DNA of 64,000 nt from Corynebacterium pseudogenitalium (GTDB taxonomy: Bacteria; Actinomycetota; Actinomycetes; Mycobacteriales; Mycobacteriaceae): assembly GCF_024453815.1 (NCBI RefSeq), contig NZ_CP072934.1, forward strand, positions 1,426,001 through 1,490,000, written 5' to 3'. This document shows, piece after piece, positions 16,393 through 26,572 of the stretch (its first letter is position 1; every line of letters begins with the position of its first letter). The position numbers were made by a program, and so were the translations under genes. The notes beneath the pieces are model-generated. The model was given only the letters and a program-made list of their open reading frames with translations, did no database searches and had not been told where the DNA came from.

Positions 16393-18216
16393 CTAACCCC
16401 CGCGCGACTGGTCAAGATTCACCAACATCGAATTCGTCAACGCGACAGCAGCCTCCGAGCCACCACCAAGCACGACCAAAGCAGCGAATGCTATGTCATC
16501 GTCGACACGGTAGCCGGTGAACCACGAATGCGACCCCTGGTTGATTTCGGCCTCACCGGTTTTGCCACGGATATCACCACCGGCGGTCATCCCCGCCGCA
16601 GTACCACCCGGGGCGGTCACCGCCGCCATCATTTCCTGGAGCTGGTGCCATGCCTCATCCGGCATACGCGGCGCAGACTCGCTCAGCTCAGTCTCCGCTC
16701 CCTTAATCAGGTAGGGGATCGGCATTGAGCCATTCGCCGCAGACGCAGCCACGAGTGCCATCCCGAACGGGCTCGCAAGGTCATGGCCCTGCCCGTACCC
16801 GGCCTCTGTTCGGTCGAGTGGCTCCTCGCCTACCGGGATGGAGCCGGTGATCGTCTCCAGGCCTGGAATCTTCATATCGAGCCCGAGCCCGAACTGCTTG
16901 CCGATATCTCGAAGCTCACCCGGGGCGAGCTTCGTCGAAATGTCGGCGAATGTCGTGTTGCACGAGTGTGCAAAGGCAGACTGCAGCGACACGTTGCCGA
17001 GAGAGAATCCGGCGTAGTTCGTCACGGTCCTGCCATAGAGGTTCATGGTACCCGGGCAGGGCACGGTACTACCCGGAGTAAGGGCCTGGCGCTCGAGGCC
17101 TGCCGCGGCGGTAATGATCTTAAACGTCGATCCCGGTGGGTACTGGCCCATCGTGGCAAGATTGCCTTCACGGTCAGCGTCACGAGTCTGTGCAACAGCA
17201 AGCACCGCACCATCCGACGGGCGGATAGCAACAATCATTGCCTGCCGCCCCGCGTAGGGCTCCAACGCTCGTTCAGCCGCCAATTGCACGCTGTGGTCAA
17301 GGCTTACCTCAATAGTTGGAGCGGGTGCAGGTGCGTGTCGCTCAACGTCTTCCAACACGGCGCCGTGCTCGTTGACCACGCTCACGCTCCAGCCGTCATC
17401 GCCGATAAGGTCCTCGCGAACCAACTCACCAACGCGGGCAAGCATATCCGGCGCAAAATCAGGTTCGATGTTGACCATGGCCGCTTCTTCGTTGATGCGC
17501 ACTCCCGGCACGGAGCTAAACGCCGCCTTAGCGGCGTCACCGAACTCTGCAGGCACCATCGCAACCGAATACGTTCCCTGGGCCTGGGCGAGGTTTTGTT
17601 CGAGCTCGTCGGCCGGAATGTCTGCCACGGCAGAAGATTTGCCACGGGCATCCTGGAGGAAGGACGAAATACGGCGTGCGGTGTCCGGAATGTCACGCAC
17701 GGCATGCTTCTCAACCAGAATGCGGAACGCAGTACCAGGCCGCAGGAGTTCTACCCCATCGGAGGAGACAACGCTCGCCTTGGATGCGGCCACAGGGCGC
17801 AGTTCCAGATGTTGCTGCGCGCCAAGACGTGGGTGCAAAATGCTGGGCTGCCAACGAACGGTCCACTTCTCGCCGATCTGGGTCAGCGTCATGTGCGAGT
17901 CATACTCAAGCATGCGTTCTTTCGGCAGACCCCACTTCAAGTGGTACGAGACGGTAGCTAGGTTGTCACTTTGATTGACGTCGTTGATCGTCGCCTCCAG
18001 CGCCTCAGCTTGGAGCCCTTCGACCGTTTCTTGGAATGATGCGTTGGCGTCGGAGGGGACGTCGACAAGATCTTGAAAATTAGACCCGTCAAGGCTCACG
18101 AGGGCGTCAAGAAACTCACGAGCGACGGGCTCAACATCATTCGGGCGTGGTGTGCAGGCAGTGGCCAGCGCGCCCGTAAAAACTACGCTTAGGAGCAAAG
18201 CGAGGAGACGTTGCAT
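16393..18216 (-). CDS. Penicillin-binding lipoprotein, class B transpeptidase
   Basis: A D,D-transpeptidase of 607 residues for peptidoglycan cross-linking, exported and probably lipid-modified at Cys21 (signal peptide ending ALATAC). After an N-terminal NTF2/MecA_N-like region (about 25-140) and a dimerisation region comes the transpeptidase domain with SxxK at Ser363-Lys366 (PGSTFK), SxN at 418-420 (SCN) and KTG at 552-554. All catalytic motifs are intact. The TACTTT hexamer 6 nt before the ATG suggests a leaderless mRNA. The ispG-pbp-map order is that of C. glutamicum. The in vivo role (growth or low-affinity beta-lactam tolerance) cannot be read from the sequence. Confidence 0.92.
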   Translation of the reverse strand: MQRLLALLLSVVFTGALATACTPRPNDVEPVAREFLDALVSLDGSNFQDLVDVPSDANASFQETVEGLQAEALEATINDVNQSDNLATVSYHLKWGLPKERMLEYDSHMTLTQIGEKWTVRWQPSILHPRLGAQQHLELRPVAASKASVVSSDGVELLRPGTAFRILVEKHAVRDIPDTARRISSFLQDARGKSSAVADIPADELEQNLAQAQGTYSVAMVPAEFGDAAKAAFSSVPGVRINEEAAMVNIEPDFAPDMLARVGELVREDLIGDDGWSVSVVNEHGAVLEDVERHAPAPAPTIEVSLDHSVQLAAERALEPYAGRQAMIVAIRPSDGAVLAVAQTRDADREGNLATMGQYPPGSTFKIITAAAGLERQALTPGSTVPCPGTMNLYGRTVTNYAGFSLGNVSLQSAFAHSCNTTFADISTKLAPGELRDIGKQFGLGLDMKIPGLETITGSIPVGEEPLDRTEAGYGQGHDLASPFGMALVAASAANGSMPIPYLIKGAETELSESAPRMPDEAWHQLQEMMAAVTAPGGTAAGMTAGGDIRGKTGEAEINQGSHSWFTGYRVDDDIAFAALVVLGGGSEAAVALTNSMLVNLDQSRGG

Positions 18217-18222
18217 GGACCT

Positions 18223-18228
18223 AAAGTA
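18223..18228 (-). promoter_or_regulatory. Candidate leaderless -10 of the penicillin-binding protein gene
   Basis: TACTTT ends 6 nt before the ATG at 18216. Confidence 0.35.
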
Positions 18229-18278
18229 CCAAGACCACAGTGAAACGTCGCCTCCGCCACTCCCCGCGAGCAGACTAT

Positions 18279-19442
18279 CTAGCGCGTAACCTTGACTTCC
18301 GCGCGTGCGCCCTCGACCTCTTCGAGCCCCTCTTCCTCAGCAATACGCTGAGCGTGGGCAATGAGTGTCTCAACGATCTTCGACTCTGGAACAGTCTCAA
18401 CGACCTCACCCTTCACGAAGATCTGCCCCTTGCCATTGCCGGAAGCCACGCCCAGATCGGCGTCGCGGGCCTCGCCAGGACCATTGACGACGCAACCCAT
18501 GACAGCTACGCGCAGCGGGTACTCCATGCCCTCGAGGCCTGCAGTCACTTCCTCAGCGAGCTTGTACACATCCACCTGTGCGCGGCCACAGGACGGGCAG
18601 GAGACAATCTCAAGCTTTCGCGGGCGCAGGTTCAGCGACTGCAAAATCTGGTCACCGACCTTGATCTCCTCCACCGGGTCCGCAGAGAGCGAAACGCGAA
18701 TTGTATCGCCGATGCCCTGCGAGAGCAGCGCGCCAAATGCGACGGAGGACTTAATAGTGCCCATGAACTTCGGGCCGGCCTCAGTCACGCCGAGGTGCAA
18801 CGGGTAGTCGGTCTTCTCAGCGAGCTGGCGGTACGCCTCCACCATGAGCACTGGGTCAGAGTGCTTCACGGAGATGGCGATATCGCCGTATCCGTACTCC
18901 TCGAACAGGCCAGCCTCATAGATCGCGGATTCAACCAACGCCTCAGGGGTGGCCCGGCCATACTTCTCCAGCAGGCGCTTATCGAGCGAGCCACCGTTGA
19001 CACCAATGCGAATCGGGATACCAGCGTCCCCTGCAGCCTTAGCGACTTCCTTCACACGACCATCAAACTCTTTAATGTTGCCCGGGTTCACTCGCACGGC
19101 AGCACACCCGGCATCGATCGCTGCGAAGATGTACTTCGGCTGGAAGTGGATGTCGGCAATCACCGGGATAGGTGACTTCGCCGCAATCGCTGGAAGAGCA
19201 TCTGCGTCAACGGTCTTCGGGCAGGCAATGCGCACAATGTCACAGCCCGCGGTAGCCAGCTGCGCGATCTGCTGCAGCGTAGCGTTAATGTCGTGCGTCT
19301 TCGTCGTGGTCATGGACTGGACCGTGATCGGGTGATCCGACCCAACTCCCACACCGCCAACCATCAGCTGACGAGTCTTTCGACGAGGTGCGAGCGTTGG
19401 CGCTGGGCCTTCAGGAATGCCTAAACCGATGGGAAGATTCAT
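18279..19442 (-). CDS. ispG: 4-hydroxy-3-methylbut-2-en-1-yl diphosphate synthase (IspG/GcpE)
   Basis: A 4Fe-4S enzyme of the MEP isoprenoid pathway that converts MEcPP to HMBPP. The 387-residue protein has the GcpE TIM-barrel ([29 protein letters not shown]) and the C-terminal cluster-binding cysteines in CPSCGR and [11 protein letters not shown]. Length fits the bacterial family. It lies 20 bp downstream of rip1, with dxr just upstream, so two MEP-pathway genes flank the protease. A TAGAGT hexamer ends 8 nt before the ATG, so it may also have its own promoter. Confidence 0.97.
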   Translation of the reverse strand: MNLPIGLGIPEGPAPTLAPRRKTRQLMVGGVGVGSDHPITVQSMTTTKTHDINATLQQIAQLATAGCDIVRIACPKTVDADALPAIAAKSPIPVIADIHFQPKYIFAAIDAGCAAVRVNPGNIKEFDGRVKEVAKAAGDAGIPIRIGVNGGSLDKRLLEKYGRATPEALVESAIYEAGLFEEYGYGDIAISVKHSDPVLMVEAYRQLAEKTDYPLHLGVTEAGPKFMGTIKSSVAFGALLSQGIGDTIRVSLSADPVEEIKVGDQILQSLNLRPRKLEIVSCPSCGRAQVDVYKLAEEVTAGLEGMEYPLRVAVMGCVVNGPGEARDADLGVASGNGKGQIFVKGEVVETVPESKIVETLIAHAQRIAEEEGLEEVEGARAEVKVTR

Positions 19443-19450
19443 AGTTGCTT

Positions 19451-19456
19451 ACTCTA
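19451..19456 (-). promoter_or_regulatory. Possible internal leaderless -10 of ispG
   Basis: TAGAGT ends 8 nt before the ispG ATG, inside the 20-bp rip1-ispG gap. The spacing is at the edge of the leaderless range, so it is weaker than the other cases. Confidence 0.3.
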
Positions 19457-19462
19457 GCACTG

Positions 19463-20671
19463 CTACCCAAACAGCTTGATTGGGTTGACCACATCCGCAA
19501 GCATCACAAATACGCCAATCGTCAGCAGTGCAGCGGCCATCGCGTATGTCACCGGCATCAGCTTGCGGTAGTCCGCGGGGCCACCAGGCTCGAGCCCCCG
19601 CAGCCTGCGAAGCGCATCCCTAATCTTCTCATACAGGACTACTGTTATATGCCCACCATCCAGGGGCGGCAAGGGAATCAAGTTGAACAGCGCGAGGAAG
19701 AAGTTGAGACTCGCCAACATCATCCAGAACATCGACCACATGCTTTGTTGCGCTAACTCCCCGCCTGCGCGAGAAGCGCCGATGACACTAACTGGACCGT
19801 CAAGCTCTCGCTCAGCACCAAAAATTGAAGCCACAACACCAGGAATCTTCGACGGGAACGCGATAAGGCCCTGGACAGTCGCATTCAGCATCTGGCCCGT
19901 AAACGCAGCCGTAGCTGGCACAGCCTCGAGCGGACCGAACTGGCGCATCGCGTCTTCCACTGGCGCGCTTGTGACACCGATCGCCCCCGCTTCAAAGGAC
20001 ACACCGGTCGCTGGATCGATCCTAGACACGGTCGCGAGTGGAACTGCAATATCAAGCTCTTGCTCGTTACGCATCACAGTAAGCGTGACTGTTTCCCCCG
20101 GACGCTGCATCACATAATCCCTCAACGCTGGAAACGTAGTGAGCTCCTCCCCATCAACGGCGAGTAGCTTATCCCCTTCACGCAAACCTGCATCATAGCC
20201 AGGCCCATTACCGGTGCATTCTGCCAGATGAGTCTCATCAATCTGGTCGGGAGCGCACTGCAGCTCACCCACGGTTGGTGTCCGGTCGGCGTACGGATTC
20301 GGAATCGCCGCGAAAACCGCCACGAAGTACAGCACCACAACGCCGATCAGTAGATTCATAGCGATGCCACCGCTGAGCACCGCAATTCGCTGCCACCACG
20401 GCTTGCGGTACATCGCAACAGGCGCTTCGTCAGCGGTGACAGGATCCTGCGCGGTCATCCCTGCGATATCGCAAAATCCGCCGAGAGGGAGAGCCGCAAT
20501 GCCGTACTCCGTCTCCCCCTTCTTGACGGACCACACTTTCGGCCCAAAGCCCACAAAATATCTCCGCACGCGCATCCCAAACGCGCGTGCGGTAAACATG
20601 TGGCCTGCCTCGTGGAGCGCGATAGAGACTGTAATACCCAGGGCAAAAAGTATGATTCCTACAACGCCCAC
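19463..20671 (-). CDS. rip1: Site-2 protease, RseP/Rip1 family (M50)
   Basis: An intramembrane zinc metalloprotease of 402 residues; the mycobacterial homolog Rip1 cleaves anti-sigma factors and other membrane proteins. The zinc motif HEAGH is in the first membrane helix (about residue 20), a PDZ domain is central (about 150-240, GDKLLAVDGEEL), and the third ligand region LPPLDGGH is near residue 333. Additional hydrophobic helices are near residues 105-125 and 375-395. The start is GTG at 20671, supported by AAGGAG 7 nt upstream. It lies between dxr (27 bp) and ispG (20 bp) in one operon. Confidence 0.93.
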   Translation of the reverse strand: MGVVGIILFALGITVSIALHEAGHMFTARAFGMRVRRYFVGFGPKVWSVKKGETEYGIAALPLGGFCDIAGMTAQDPVTADEAPVAMYRKPWWQRIAVLSGGIAMNLLIGVVVLYFVAVFAAIPNPYADRTPTVGELQCAPDQIDETHLAECTGNGPGYDAGLREGDKLLAVDGEELTTFPALRDYVMQRPGETVTLTVMRNEQELDIAVPLATVSRIDPATGVSFEAGAIGVTSAPVEDAMRQFGPLEAVPATAAFTGQMLNATVQGLIAFPSKIPGVVASIFGAERELDGPVSVIGASRAGGELAQQSMWSMFWMMLASLNFFLALFNLIPLPPLDGGHITVVLYEKIRDALRRLRGLEPGGPADYRKLMPVTYAMAAALLTIGVFVMLADVVNPIKLFG

Positions 20672-20698
20672 TCGCTGCTCCTTGCCTTTCAGGCTGGT

Positions 20699-21862
20699 TT
20701 ACAGCTGGGCGATTACTTCCTTTGCCGCCCGGCGTGCACCAGCATCCACGTGAAGAATATCTTCGATAGATGTCGGCGCAAAAGCAAACGCCCCTGCCGC
20801 GTCAAGGACATAGCCAATCACGTCAACGATGTGCGGGAAACGAATCTTGCCAGCAAGGAATGCTTCCACCGCCACCTCATTCGCGGCGTTGTACACCGCC
20901 GGGTATGGGTCCCCCATCGCTGAAGCTTCCCGAGCAAGACGCACGGCGGGGAAAGCTTCGTCGTCGAGCGGCTCAAACGTCCACTCACTCGCCTGCGAAA
21001 AGTCCAGCGCTGGCTGTGTACCCGGGATACGCTCCGGCCAAGCAAGAGCGTGGGAGATCGGCAACATCATCGACGGCGGCGAAGCCTGTGCAATCGTCGC
21101 TCCATCGGCAAATGTGATAGCCGAGTGCACAATCGACTGCGGGTGCACCACGACATCAATAATGTCGGGCGCAATACCAAACAGCAGCGTCGCCTCGATC
21201 AGCTCCAGTCCCTTGTTCACCATCGTGGCGGAGTTCAAGGTGTTCATAGTGCCCATCGACCACGTCGGGTGCTGCCCGGCCTGCTGCGGAGTTGCCTCCA
21301 TCATCTGCTCGCGGGTCCACCCCCGGAACGGGCCTCCCGAAGCAGTAAGGACGAACCGTGAAACGTCAGCACGGCTCCCTGCGCGCAGGCATTGGGCCAT
21401 CGCAGAGTGCTCAGAATCGACCGGCACGAGCTGTCCAGGCTTCACCTTCTCCATGACGAATTGACCGCCAGCGACCAGCGATTCCTTGTTCGCCAGAGCT
21501 AGCACGCCATCCTTGCGAAGCGTCGCAAGCGTCGACTCAAGACCGGCGGAACCGACAAGCGCATTTAACACGATGTCTGCATCTTGCATTTCAACAAGAA
21601 CCGCAGCGGCGTCCTCACCTGTGATAATGACATCACCCACAGCGCGAGAAACGTCTTTCGCAGGGTCGAGCTGCTGCACTGCAATTTGTTCTGGGCGCAG
21701 ATTGAACTCCTGTGCCTGTTGGATAACAAGCTCAGGGTTGTGCCCTGCTGCCGCGATGCCGACAACCTCAAAGTCTTCAGGGTGCTTCCGAATGATATCG
21801 AGAGCCTGTGTGCCGATAGAGCCTGTCGATCCAAGAATCAGAACCTTTTTCACAACCTCCAT
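20699..21862 (-). CDS. dxr: 1-deoxy-D-xylulose 5-phosphate reductoisomerase
   Basis: The NADPH-dependent second enzyme of the MEP pathway, converting DXP to MEP. The 387-residue protein has the N-terminal NADPH motif ([15 protein letters not shown]), the NKES segment ([12 protein letters not shown]), the active-site PVDSEHSA and the catalytic-loop [12 protein letters not shown] at 21862 lacks a normal ribosome binding site. An alternative GTG at 21853 (VKKVLIL) has CACAAT ending 7 nt upstream, a weaker version of the leaderless pattern, so the exact start is unsure by three residues. First gene of dxr-rip1-ispG. Confidence 0.95.
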   Translation of the reverse strand: MEVVKKVLILGSTGSIGTQALDIIRKHPEDFEVVGIAAAGHNPELVIQQAQEFNLRPEQIAVQQLDPAKDVSRAVGDVIITGEDAAAVLVEMQDADIVLNALVGSAGLESTLATLRKDGVLALANKESLVAGGQFVMEKVKPGQLVPVDSEHSAMAQCLRAGSRADVSRFVLTASGGPFRGWTREQMMEATPQQAGQHPTWSMGTMNTLNSATMVNKGLELIEATLLFGIAPDIIDVVVHPQSIVHSAITFADGATIAQASPPSMMLPISHALAWPERIPGTQPALDFSQASEWTFEPLDDEAFPAVRLAREASAMGDPYPAVYNAANEVAVEAFLAGKIRFPHIVDVIGYVLDAAGAFAFAPTSIEDILHVDAGARRAAKEVIAQL

Positions 21863-22194
21863 TGTGGCACGTCACGGCAAAAATAGATACTTAGTTTCTC
21901 CTTAAAGTATTTTTGACCACCGCTCGTCGTGGTGCATACACAAGATGTGCACATACGACCGTGGGGATACTCTGTCATTCCCATCACCACACATCGCACC
22001 CACAGGCGCACCTCCCCCGCCGCCCTCACGTACATGGTGCGAAAGTTTGAACTCATTGGGGGCTACACAGTGCCATCGCGCCCTGCAATATGAAAAGATA
22101 ATGCACAGTACACACAGATTTAGCATGTCCGCCGTCGGGCGCATACACAATAATGCGAACCGATGCGGACGACTACAGCTCAAGGAGAATGGCA
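21863..22194. other. 332-bp divergent intergenic region (dxr / DUF2631)
   Basis: No gene or RNA element is recognised. It is purine-poor in its centre (CACCTCCCCCGCCGCCCTC near 22011). A possible -10 for the DUF2631 gene (AAGATAATG near 22095-22103) has no convincing -35. Confidence 0.4.
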
Positions 22195-22629
22195 GTGGCT
22201 CACCCTCAGGACAAAGCTCCACAGGTATATAACGGCGTTTCTGAAGCTGACGTCCCTTCCGCCCGCTTCGGGTGGAGCGCGTTCAAGCCGCGCACGATTC
22301 AACTCGCAGGGTGGATCTCGGTGATCTTCTTGCTCGCGTACAACTTCGGTAACCACCACGGCCACGTAGAAACGATTTGGCTGCTCGCATTTGCAGTTTT
22401 GATTGCAGTTGCACTGATTTTCCACGGACTGCAGCCGAAGCTCAGCCAGGTGCGCACGGTCACCTCGCACAACAAGCCTGCTGGCCACAAGGAGCCGGAC
22501 TGGATTTACGCGCAGCAGACGATGACCGGCCCGTACGCCGAGCTCGATGAGCGCGAGCTGCGCGCCCTCAACATCGATCCGGCGCGTCTCAATTCACTGC
22601 GCGGTGCACAGCAGCAGAGCATTCACTAG
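22195..22629 (+). CDS. DUF2631 membrane protein
   Basis: A 144-residue actinobacterial protein of the DUF2631 family. It has an N-terminal family motif (YNGVSEADVPSARFGWS) and two hydrophobic helices (about 37-54 and 60-78, around FLLAYNFGNHHGHVE). The cytoplasmic C-terminal tail has DWIYAQQTMTGPYAELDERELRALNID. Function unknown. GTG at 22195 is chosen because AAGGAG lies 7 nt upstream; the ATG at 22189 would leave a 1-nt spacing. It is monocistronic and ends at a shared terminator with rlmN. Confidence 0.8.
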   Translation: MAHPQDKAPQVYNGVSEADVPSARFGWSAFKPRTIQLAGWISVIFLLAYNFGNHHGHVETIWLLAFAVLIAVALIFHGLQPKLSQVRTVTSHNKPAGHKEPDWIYAQQTMTGPYAELDERELRALNIDPARLNSLRGAQQQSIH

Positions 22630-22655
22630 TTTCGCGTTTTACACCGAATAGCAAT

Positions 22656-22697
22656 AAACGGCGCCACCCCACTCACAGGTTGAGGGTGGCGCCGTTT
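22656..22697. terminator. Bidirectional terminator between DUF2631 gene and rlmN
   Basis: A perfect 14-bp inverted repeat, AAACGGCGCCACCC (22656-22669) and GGGTGGCGCCGTTT (22684-22697). A/T tails on both sides serve both convergent genes. Confidence 0.85.
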
Positions 22698-22722
22698 TCG
22701 CGCACCTAAATTCGGCGCAACG

Positions 22723-23820
22723 TCACTCGCCTTCCGCCGCGAGCTGCCCGCAGGCCGCAGCGATCTCCTGGCCCTTCGTGTCACGGACAGTGCACGTCAC
22801 ACCCTGCGCAATCACACGACGAACAAACTCATCCTGGCGCGCCTTCGGGGACGCGTCCCACTTCGAACCCGGAGTTGGGTTCAGTGGAATGAGGTTGACG
22901 TGTACCAGCGGCCCCAACGCCTGATGCAGCTTCCTGCCGAGCATGTCGGCGCGGAAATCGTGATCGTTGATGTCACGAATCAACGCGTACTCAATCGATA
23001 CGCGGCGCCCTGTTGTATCCGCGTAGTAGCGGGCTGCATCCAGCACATCCTGCACGGAGAACCTGTTGTTCATCGGCACCAGTGTGTCGCGCAGCTCGTC
23101 ATCAGGGGTGTGCAAGGAAACCGCGAGCGTGCAGGAGAGGCCTTCGTCGGCAAGCATTCGAATCTGCGGCGCGAGACCAACCGTTGACACAGTGACGTTG
23201 CGTTGAGAAATCCCGAAGCCCTGCGGCGCTGGACTCGTGATCTGGCGTACTGCGCTGACCACGCGCTTGTAGTTCGCCAGCGGCTCTCCCATCCCCATAA
23301 AGACGATGTTGGAAAGACGGGAGCCTTCCTCCTGCATCATGGCTGCTGCAGCTCGCACCTGATCGACGATCTCCGCAGTTGACAAGTTTCTGTCGAGACC
23401 GCCCTGACCGGTCGCGCAGAACGGACAAGCCATTCCGCAACCCGCCTGTGAGGAGATACACAGCGTCGCGCGGTCCTTGTACCGCATCAGCACAGACTCC
23501 AGGAGAATGCCGTCATGCAGCCGCCACAACGTCTTGGTGGTGTCCCCCTCATCGGTCTCTACCCGACGTACTGGGGTCAGCAGCGTCGGAAAAAGAGCCT
23601 CTTTTACCTTCTCGCGCTGTGCGGCAGGCAGATCCGTCATTGTGAGGGGATCTGCTTCAAACTTGCCGTAGTAGTGGCGCGCAATCTGGTCCGCACGGAA
23701 CTTCGGCAGGCCGAGGGACTTCAGGGCCTCGATGCGCTCTTCGCTCGACAAATCAGCGAAGTGCTTCGGTGGCATACCAAACTTTGGGGTCAGAAGTGGC
23801 AGTGTTGGGGTCTCAGTCAT
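22723..23820 (-). CDS. rlmN: Dual-specificity RNA methyltransferase RlmN
   Basis: A radical-SAM enzyme that makes 2-methyladenosine at A2503 of 23S rRNA and A37 of some tRNAs. The 365-residue protein has the radical-SAM cysteines in CGMACPFC (near residue 113), a GMGEPLANY motif and the C-terminal Cys of the methylation mechanism in [10 protein letters not shown] at 23820 ([10 protein letters not shown]) is chosen because GGGGC lies 5-6 nt upstream; the reading frame extends another 24 codons without similarity. It lies 20 bp downstream of cdsA in the frr-cdsA-rlmN order usual for actinobacteria. Confidence 0.96.
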   Translation of the reverse strand: MTETPTLPLLTPKFGMPPKHFADLSSEERIEALKSLGLPKFRADQIARHYYGKFEADPLTMTDLPAAQREKVKEALFPTLLTPVRRVETDEGDTTKTLWRLHDGILLESVLMRYKDRATLCISSQAGCGMACPFCATGQGGLDRNLSTAEIVDQVRAAAAMMQEEGSRLSNIVFMGMGEPLANYKRVVSAVRQITSPAPQGFGISQRNVTVSTVGLAPQIRMLADEGLSCTLAVSLHTPDDELRDTLVPMNNRFSVQDVLDAARYYADTTGRRVSIEYALIRDINDHDFRADMLGRKLHQALGPLVHVNLIPLNPTPGSKWDASPKARQDEFVRRVIAQGVTCTVRDTKGQEIAAACGQLAAEGE

Positions 23821-23840
23821 AATTGCCCCATCTTTGCACG

Positions 23841-24770
23841 TTAGAACGGATTCATCAATGCGGAAGCGCTGAGCAGAATGTACGTTGCGCACGCTGCTGG
23901 CAACATACCATCTAAGCGATCCATGATTCCGCCGTGTCCAGGCAGTATCTGGGACATATCCTTGATACCGAGTTCGCGCTTGAATTGGCTTTCGACGAGA
24001 TCACCCATAGTGGCGCACATAACCAGTGCGGCACCCAAAAGGATCCCCATCCACCACGGGCCCTTGATCAGTAGCGTGACCACCGCGACGCCTGCAATGA
24101 TCCCGAATATCATCGAGCCCGCAAATCCTTCCCAGGACTTCTTCGGGCTGACAGCCGGCGCCATCGGGTGCGCACCAAACATCACGCCAGCAGCGTATCC
24201 CCCAACGTCAGACGCCACCACGCAGCACATGAACGCGACAATGAACGCTGAACCGCTGACGGAGCCTTCGTCGATAAGCGAAACCATCGCAGCGAAGCTT
24301 CCAAACAGTGGAATCCACGCCAGGACGAACACTCCCACGGCGGTGTCGCGGAGATAGTTGGTTGGCGTTTGGTGCCTGCCGTGGTCGAACAGCCGCCAAA
24401 ACATCAGGAACAGCACTGTGAACGCGAAAGCGCCAACTACGCCAGCGGTTTTGTAGGCAGCGGAGGACCACACCATGATCTGACCGAGGATGATCAGCAG
24501 TGTGCGCGGCTGCTGGTAGCCCGCTTCCCGCAAACGGGTAAGCACCTCCCACATCCCACCTGCTACAGCGATGGCAACAAGCGGATACCAGGCCATAGGG
24601 CCAACCCACACAGCAGCGATCACCACAGCACCGAGGATGACCCCGGTCGTGATGGCGGCTGGCAGGTCGCGACCCGCATCATTTTTCGGCTTGGGCGGCG
24701 CGATGCGGGGCCAGCCCGATGGTCCTGACTGATCTGTCGAGTGTTTCACGTAGCGGTGCTTTCTATTCAT
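23841..24770 (-). CDS. cdsA: Phosphatidate cytidylyltransferase
   Basis: An integral membrane enzyme that makes CDP-diacylglycerol from phosphatidic acid and CTP, the branch point for cardiolipin, PI and PG. The 309-residue protein has a charged N-terminal tail (about 35 residues), about eight membrane helices and the CDP-DAG synthase signature near the C terminus ([17 protein letters not shown] then [12 protein letters not shown]). The start is ATG at 24770, 12 bp after the frr stop; the only GAGG is 17 nt upstream and lies in a small hairpin (AGGTCT AAGC AGACCT) covering the frr stop. Confidence 0.93.
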   Translation of the reverse strand: MNRKHRYVKHSTDQSGPSGWPRIAPPKPKNDAGRDLPAAITTGVILGAVVIAAVWVGPMAWYPLVAIAVAGGMWEVLTRLREAGYQQPRTLLIILGQIMVWSSAAYKTAGVVGAFAFTVLFLMFWRLFDHGRHQTPTNYLRDTAVGVFVLAWIPLFGSFAAMVSLIDEGSVSGSAFIVAFMCCVVASDVGGYAAGVMFGAHPMAPAVSPKKSWEGFAGSMIFGIIAGVAVVTLLIKGPWWMGILLGAALVMCATMGDLVESQFKRELGIKDMSQILPGHGGIMDRLDGMLPAACATYILLSASALMNPF

Positions 24771-24782
24771 CGAAAGGTCTGC

Positions 24783-25340
24783 TTAGACCTCCATCAGCTC
24801 GGCTTCCTTGCGCTGAACTAGCTCATCAATCTGTGCCACGTAGCCCTGGGTGGTCTTGTCCAGTGCCTTTTCTGCGGTCTGCACTTCGTCCTCGCCGGCG
24901 TCGCCGTCCTTCTGGATCTTCTTCAGTGCTTCCATACCGTGGCGGCGGACGTTACGGATAGCGATCTTGCCGTCCTCACCTTTCTGCTTGGCCTGCTTGA
25001 CCAGGTCACGGCGACGATCTTCCGTCAGCTGTGGGATCGTGACGCGAATGACTTGCCCGTCATCGGTCGGGTTGACGCCGAGATCAGAGTTGCGGATGGC
25101 AGTCTCAATTTCCTTGAGCGTTGACATGTCGTACGGCTTGATCAGCAGCATGCGTGGCTCCGGAACAGAGATCGTCGCCATCTGATTGATCGGGGTTGGG
25201 GCACCGTAAAAATCAGCCATGACGCCATTAAACATGGCAGGGTTAGCGCGACCAGTCCGAATCGTTACGAGGTCATCGCGGGTGAAATCGACAGAAGCGC
25301 TCATACGCTCTTCGGCATCAAGCAACACGTCATCAATCAT
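24783..25340 (-). CDS. frr: Ribosome recycling factor
   Basis: RRF splits post-termination ribosomes together with EF-G. The 185-residue length is exactly the family norm. The conserved pattern TGRANPAMF, then [11 protein letters not shown] and [17 protein letters not shown], is intact. ATG at 25340 ([13 protein letters not shown]) is chosen because GGAG lies 6 nt upstream and other RRFs start there. It is first in frr-cdsA-rlmN. pyrH, usually directly upstream, is separated here by a plus-strand amidase gene. Confidence 0.96.
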   Translation of the reverse strand: MIDDVLLDAEERMSASVDFTRDDLVTIRTGRANPAMFNGVMADFYGAPTPINQMATISVPEPRMLLIKPYDMSTLKEIETAIRNSDLGVNPTDDGQVIRVTIPQLTEDRRRDLVKQAKQKGEDGKIAIRNVRRHGMEALKKIQKDGDAGEDEVQTAEKALDKTTQGYVAQIDELVQRKEAELMEV

Positions 25341-25465
25341 TTTTACTCCACTTCTTCTGTACAAAGCGTTCGGGACAAATAAGTCGCACACCAATCTACC
25401 AGCGTTTCACTCCCAGCCGTGTCGTGGCTTGACGGGGAACGGCAGAATTCAAGGCAAGTTACGCC

Positions 25466-25471
25466 TAGACT
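25466..25471 (+). promoter_or_regulatory. Candidate leaderless -10 of the amidase gene
   Basis: TAGACT ends 6 nt before the ATG at 25478. There is no ribosome binding site. Confidence 0.4.
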
Positions 25472-25477
25472 GTCCCC

Positions 25478-26569
25478 ATGCTTTACTCCCCCGCCAGTGC
25501 CGCGATGGTCTATACACACCCGACTCCATTGCGCACTGCTGAGGGCCGACTTTCATCATGGCAAATCCCCATCAAAGACGGAACGGATGTCGCTGGAATG
25601 CCCACCACGCACGGCAACCCGTCACGCAGCGTCATCGCGGAAGAGCACAGCCCAATCGTCGCAGCACTGCTTGAGTCTGGGGCAGCCATCCCTGGAAAGT
25701 CACTGACAGCCGAGCTTGGGGCGACGTGCTACGCCGAAGAAGCCCACTCTCCACTTTTAGAGTCCCCCATGTTCCCTGGGTGCACGCCCGGCGGTTCTTC
25801 GGCAGGCGCCGGAGTGCTCGTGGGCAGTGGGCTATACCGTGCTGCACACGGCACGGACGCTGGAGGGTCCTTGCGAGTCCCGGCTGCAGCCTGCGGTGCC
25901 GTTGGTTACAAGCCGGGAACACGCGCGGCAGTCGCGAATGGTTTTATCACGCGCAACGTCGCAGACCAGTTTGAGTTGTACGGACATCACCCCACCGCGG
26001 TACGCAAACTGCGCATCGGAGTACTTATCGACGGCCTCTTCGCCAACACCACCGTCTCAACGAGCCGCGGTGATGCCCTTGAGGCCGCTGCACGTGAGCT
26101 CGGGAAACACCACGATGTAGTGTCACTTCGCCCCTATGCGGATGCACAATCAACGTTTGAGCACTTCAGACACCGCATCACGAGCAGCTTCCGCAACGTA
26201 GACCCGCTCGACAATCACTACCTCGCATGGATGCACACACAAGGTTGCGAGGTAACCCCAGAAGAACTATTTGCGGCGAATGACCACTTCGCGCACCTAC
26301 TTAGACACGTACAACACGAGTGGGACGTTGATATCGTGCTCACCCCCACGATTGCATTTGATCCCCCACCGATTGGCTACTTCTCTTCCCTCGCCCCGGA
26401 TGAGAGCTTTTACCAACAAACAGTGTGGACGCCCTGGTGCACGCTGTTCAATGTGATGGGCAGCCCCGCTGTCGCAGTCGGGGCGCTCCACCTTGGGTCA
26501 GTCACAGTTGGCGGACGCGCGCTACTTTCGGTAGCGCGCACCGTCGAACATTTTGGGCTGCCCGATTAA
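25478..26569 (+). CDS. Compact amidase-signature family hydrolase
   Basis: A 363-residue member of the amidase signature family, whose members hydrolyse amide bonds through a Ser-cisSer-Lys triad. All three parts are visible: Lys in IPIKDGTDVAGMPTT (near residue 34), the Gly/Ser-rich GGSSAGAG near 105 with the cis-Ser, and the nucleophile in GTDAGGSLRVPA near 130. It is about 100 residues shorter than typical amidases such as GatA (450-490 residues); the missing part lies after the core, so substrate choice is probably different. It is inserted between frr and pyrH on the opposite strand and ends 3 bp before the pyrH stop. Substrate unknown. Confidence 0.85.
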   Translation: MLYSPASAAMVYTHPTPLRTAEGRLSSWQIPIKDGTDVAGMPTTHGNPSRSVIAEEHSPIVAALLESGAAIPGKSLTAELGATCYAEEAHSPLLESPMFPGCTPGGSSAGAGVLVGSGLYRAAHGTDAGGSLRVPAAACGAVGYKPGTRAAVANGFITRNVADQFELYGHHPTAVRKLRIGVLIDGLFANTTVSTSRGDALEAAARELGKHHDVVSLRPYADAQSTFEHFRHRITSSFRNVDPLDNHYLAWMHTQGCEVTPEELFAANDHFAHLLRHVQHEWDVDIVLTPTIAFDPPPIGYFSSLAPDESFYQQTVWTPWCTLFNVMGSPAVAVGALHLGSVTVGGRALLSVARTVEHFGLPD

Positions 26570-26572
26570 TTC

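Noticed and set aside
21863..22194. Possible riboswitch or small RNA upstream of dxr/DUF2631
   Set aside because: No conserved core or strong stem set was seen; the region is listed only as intergenic.
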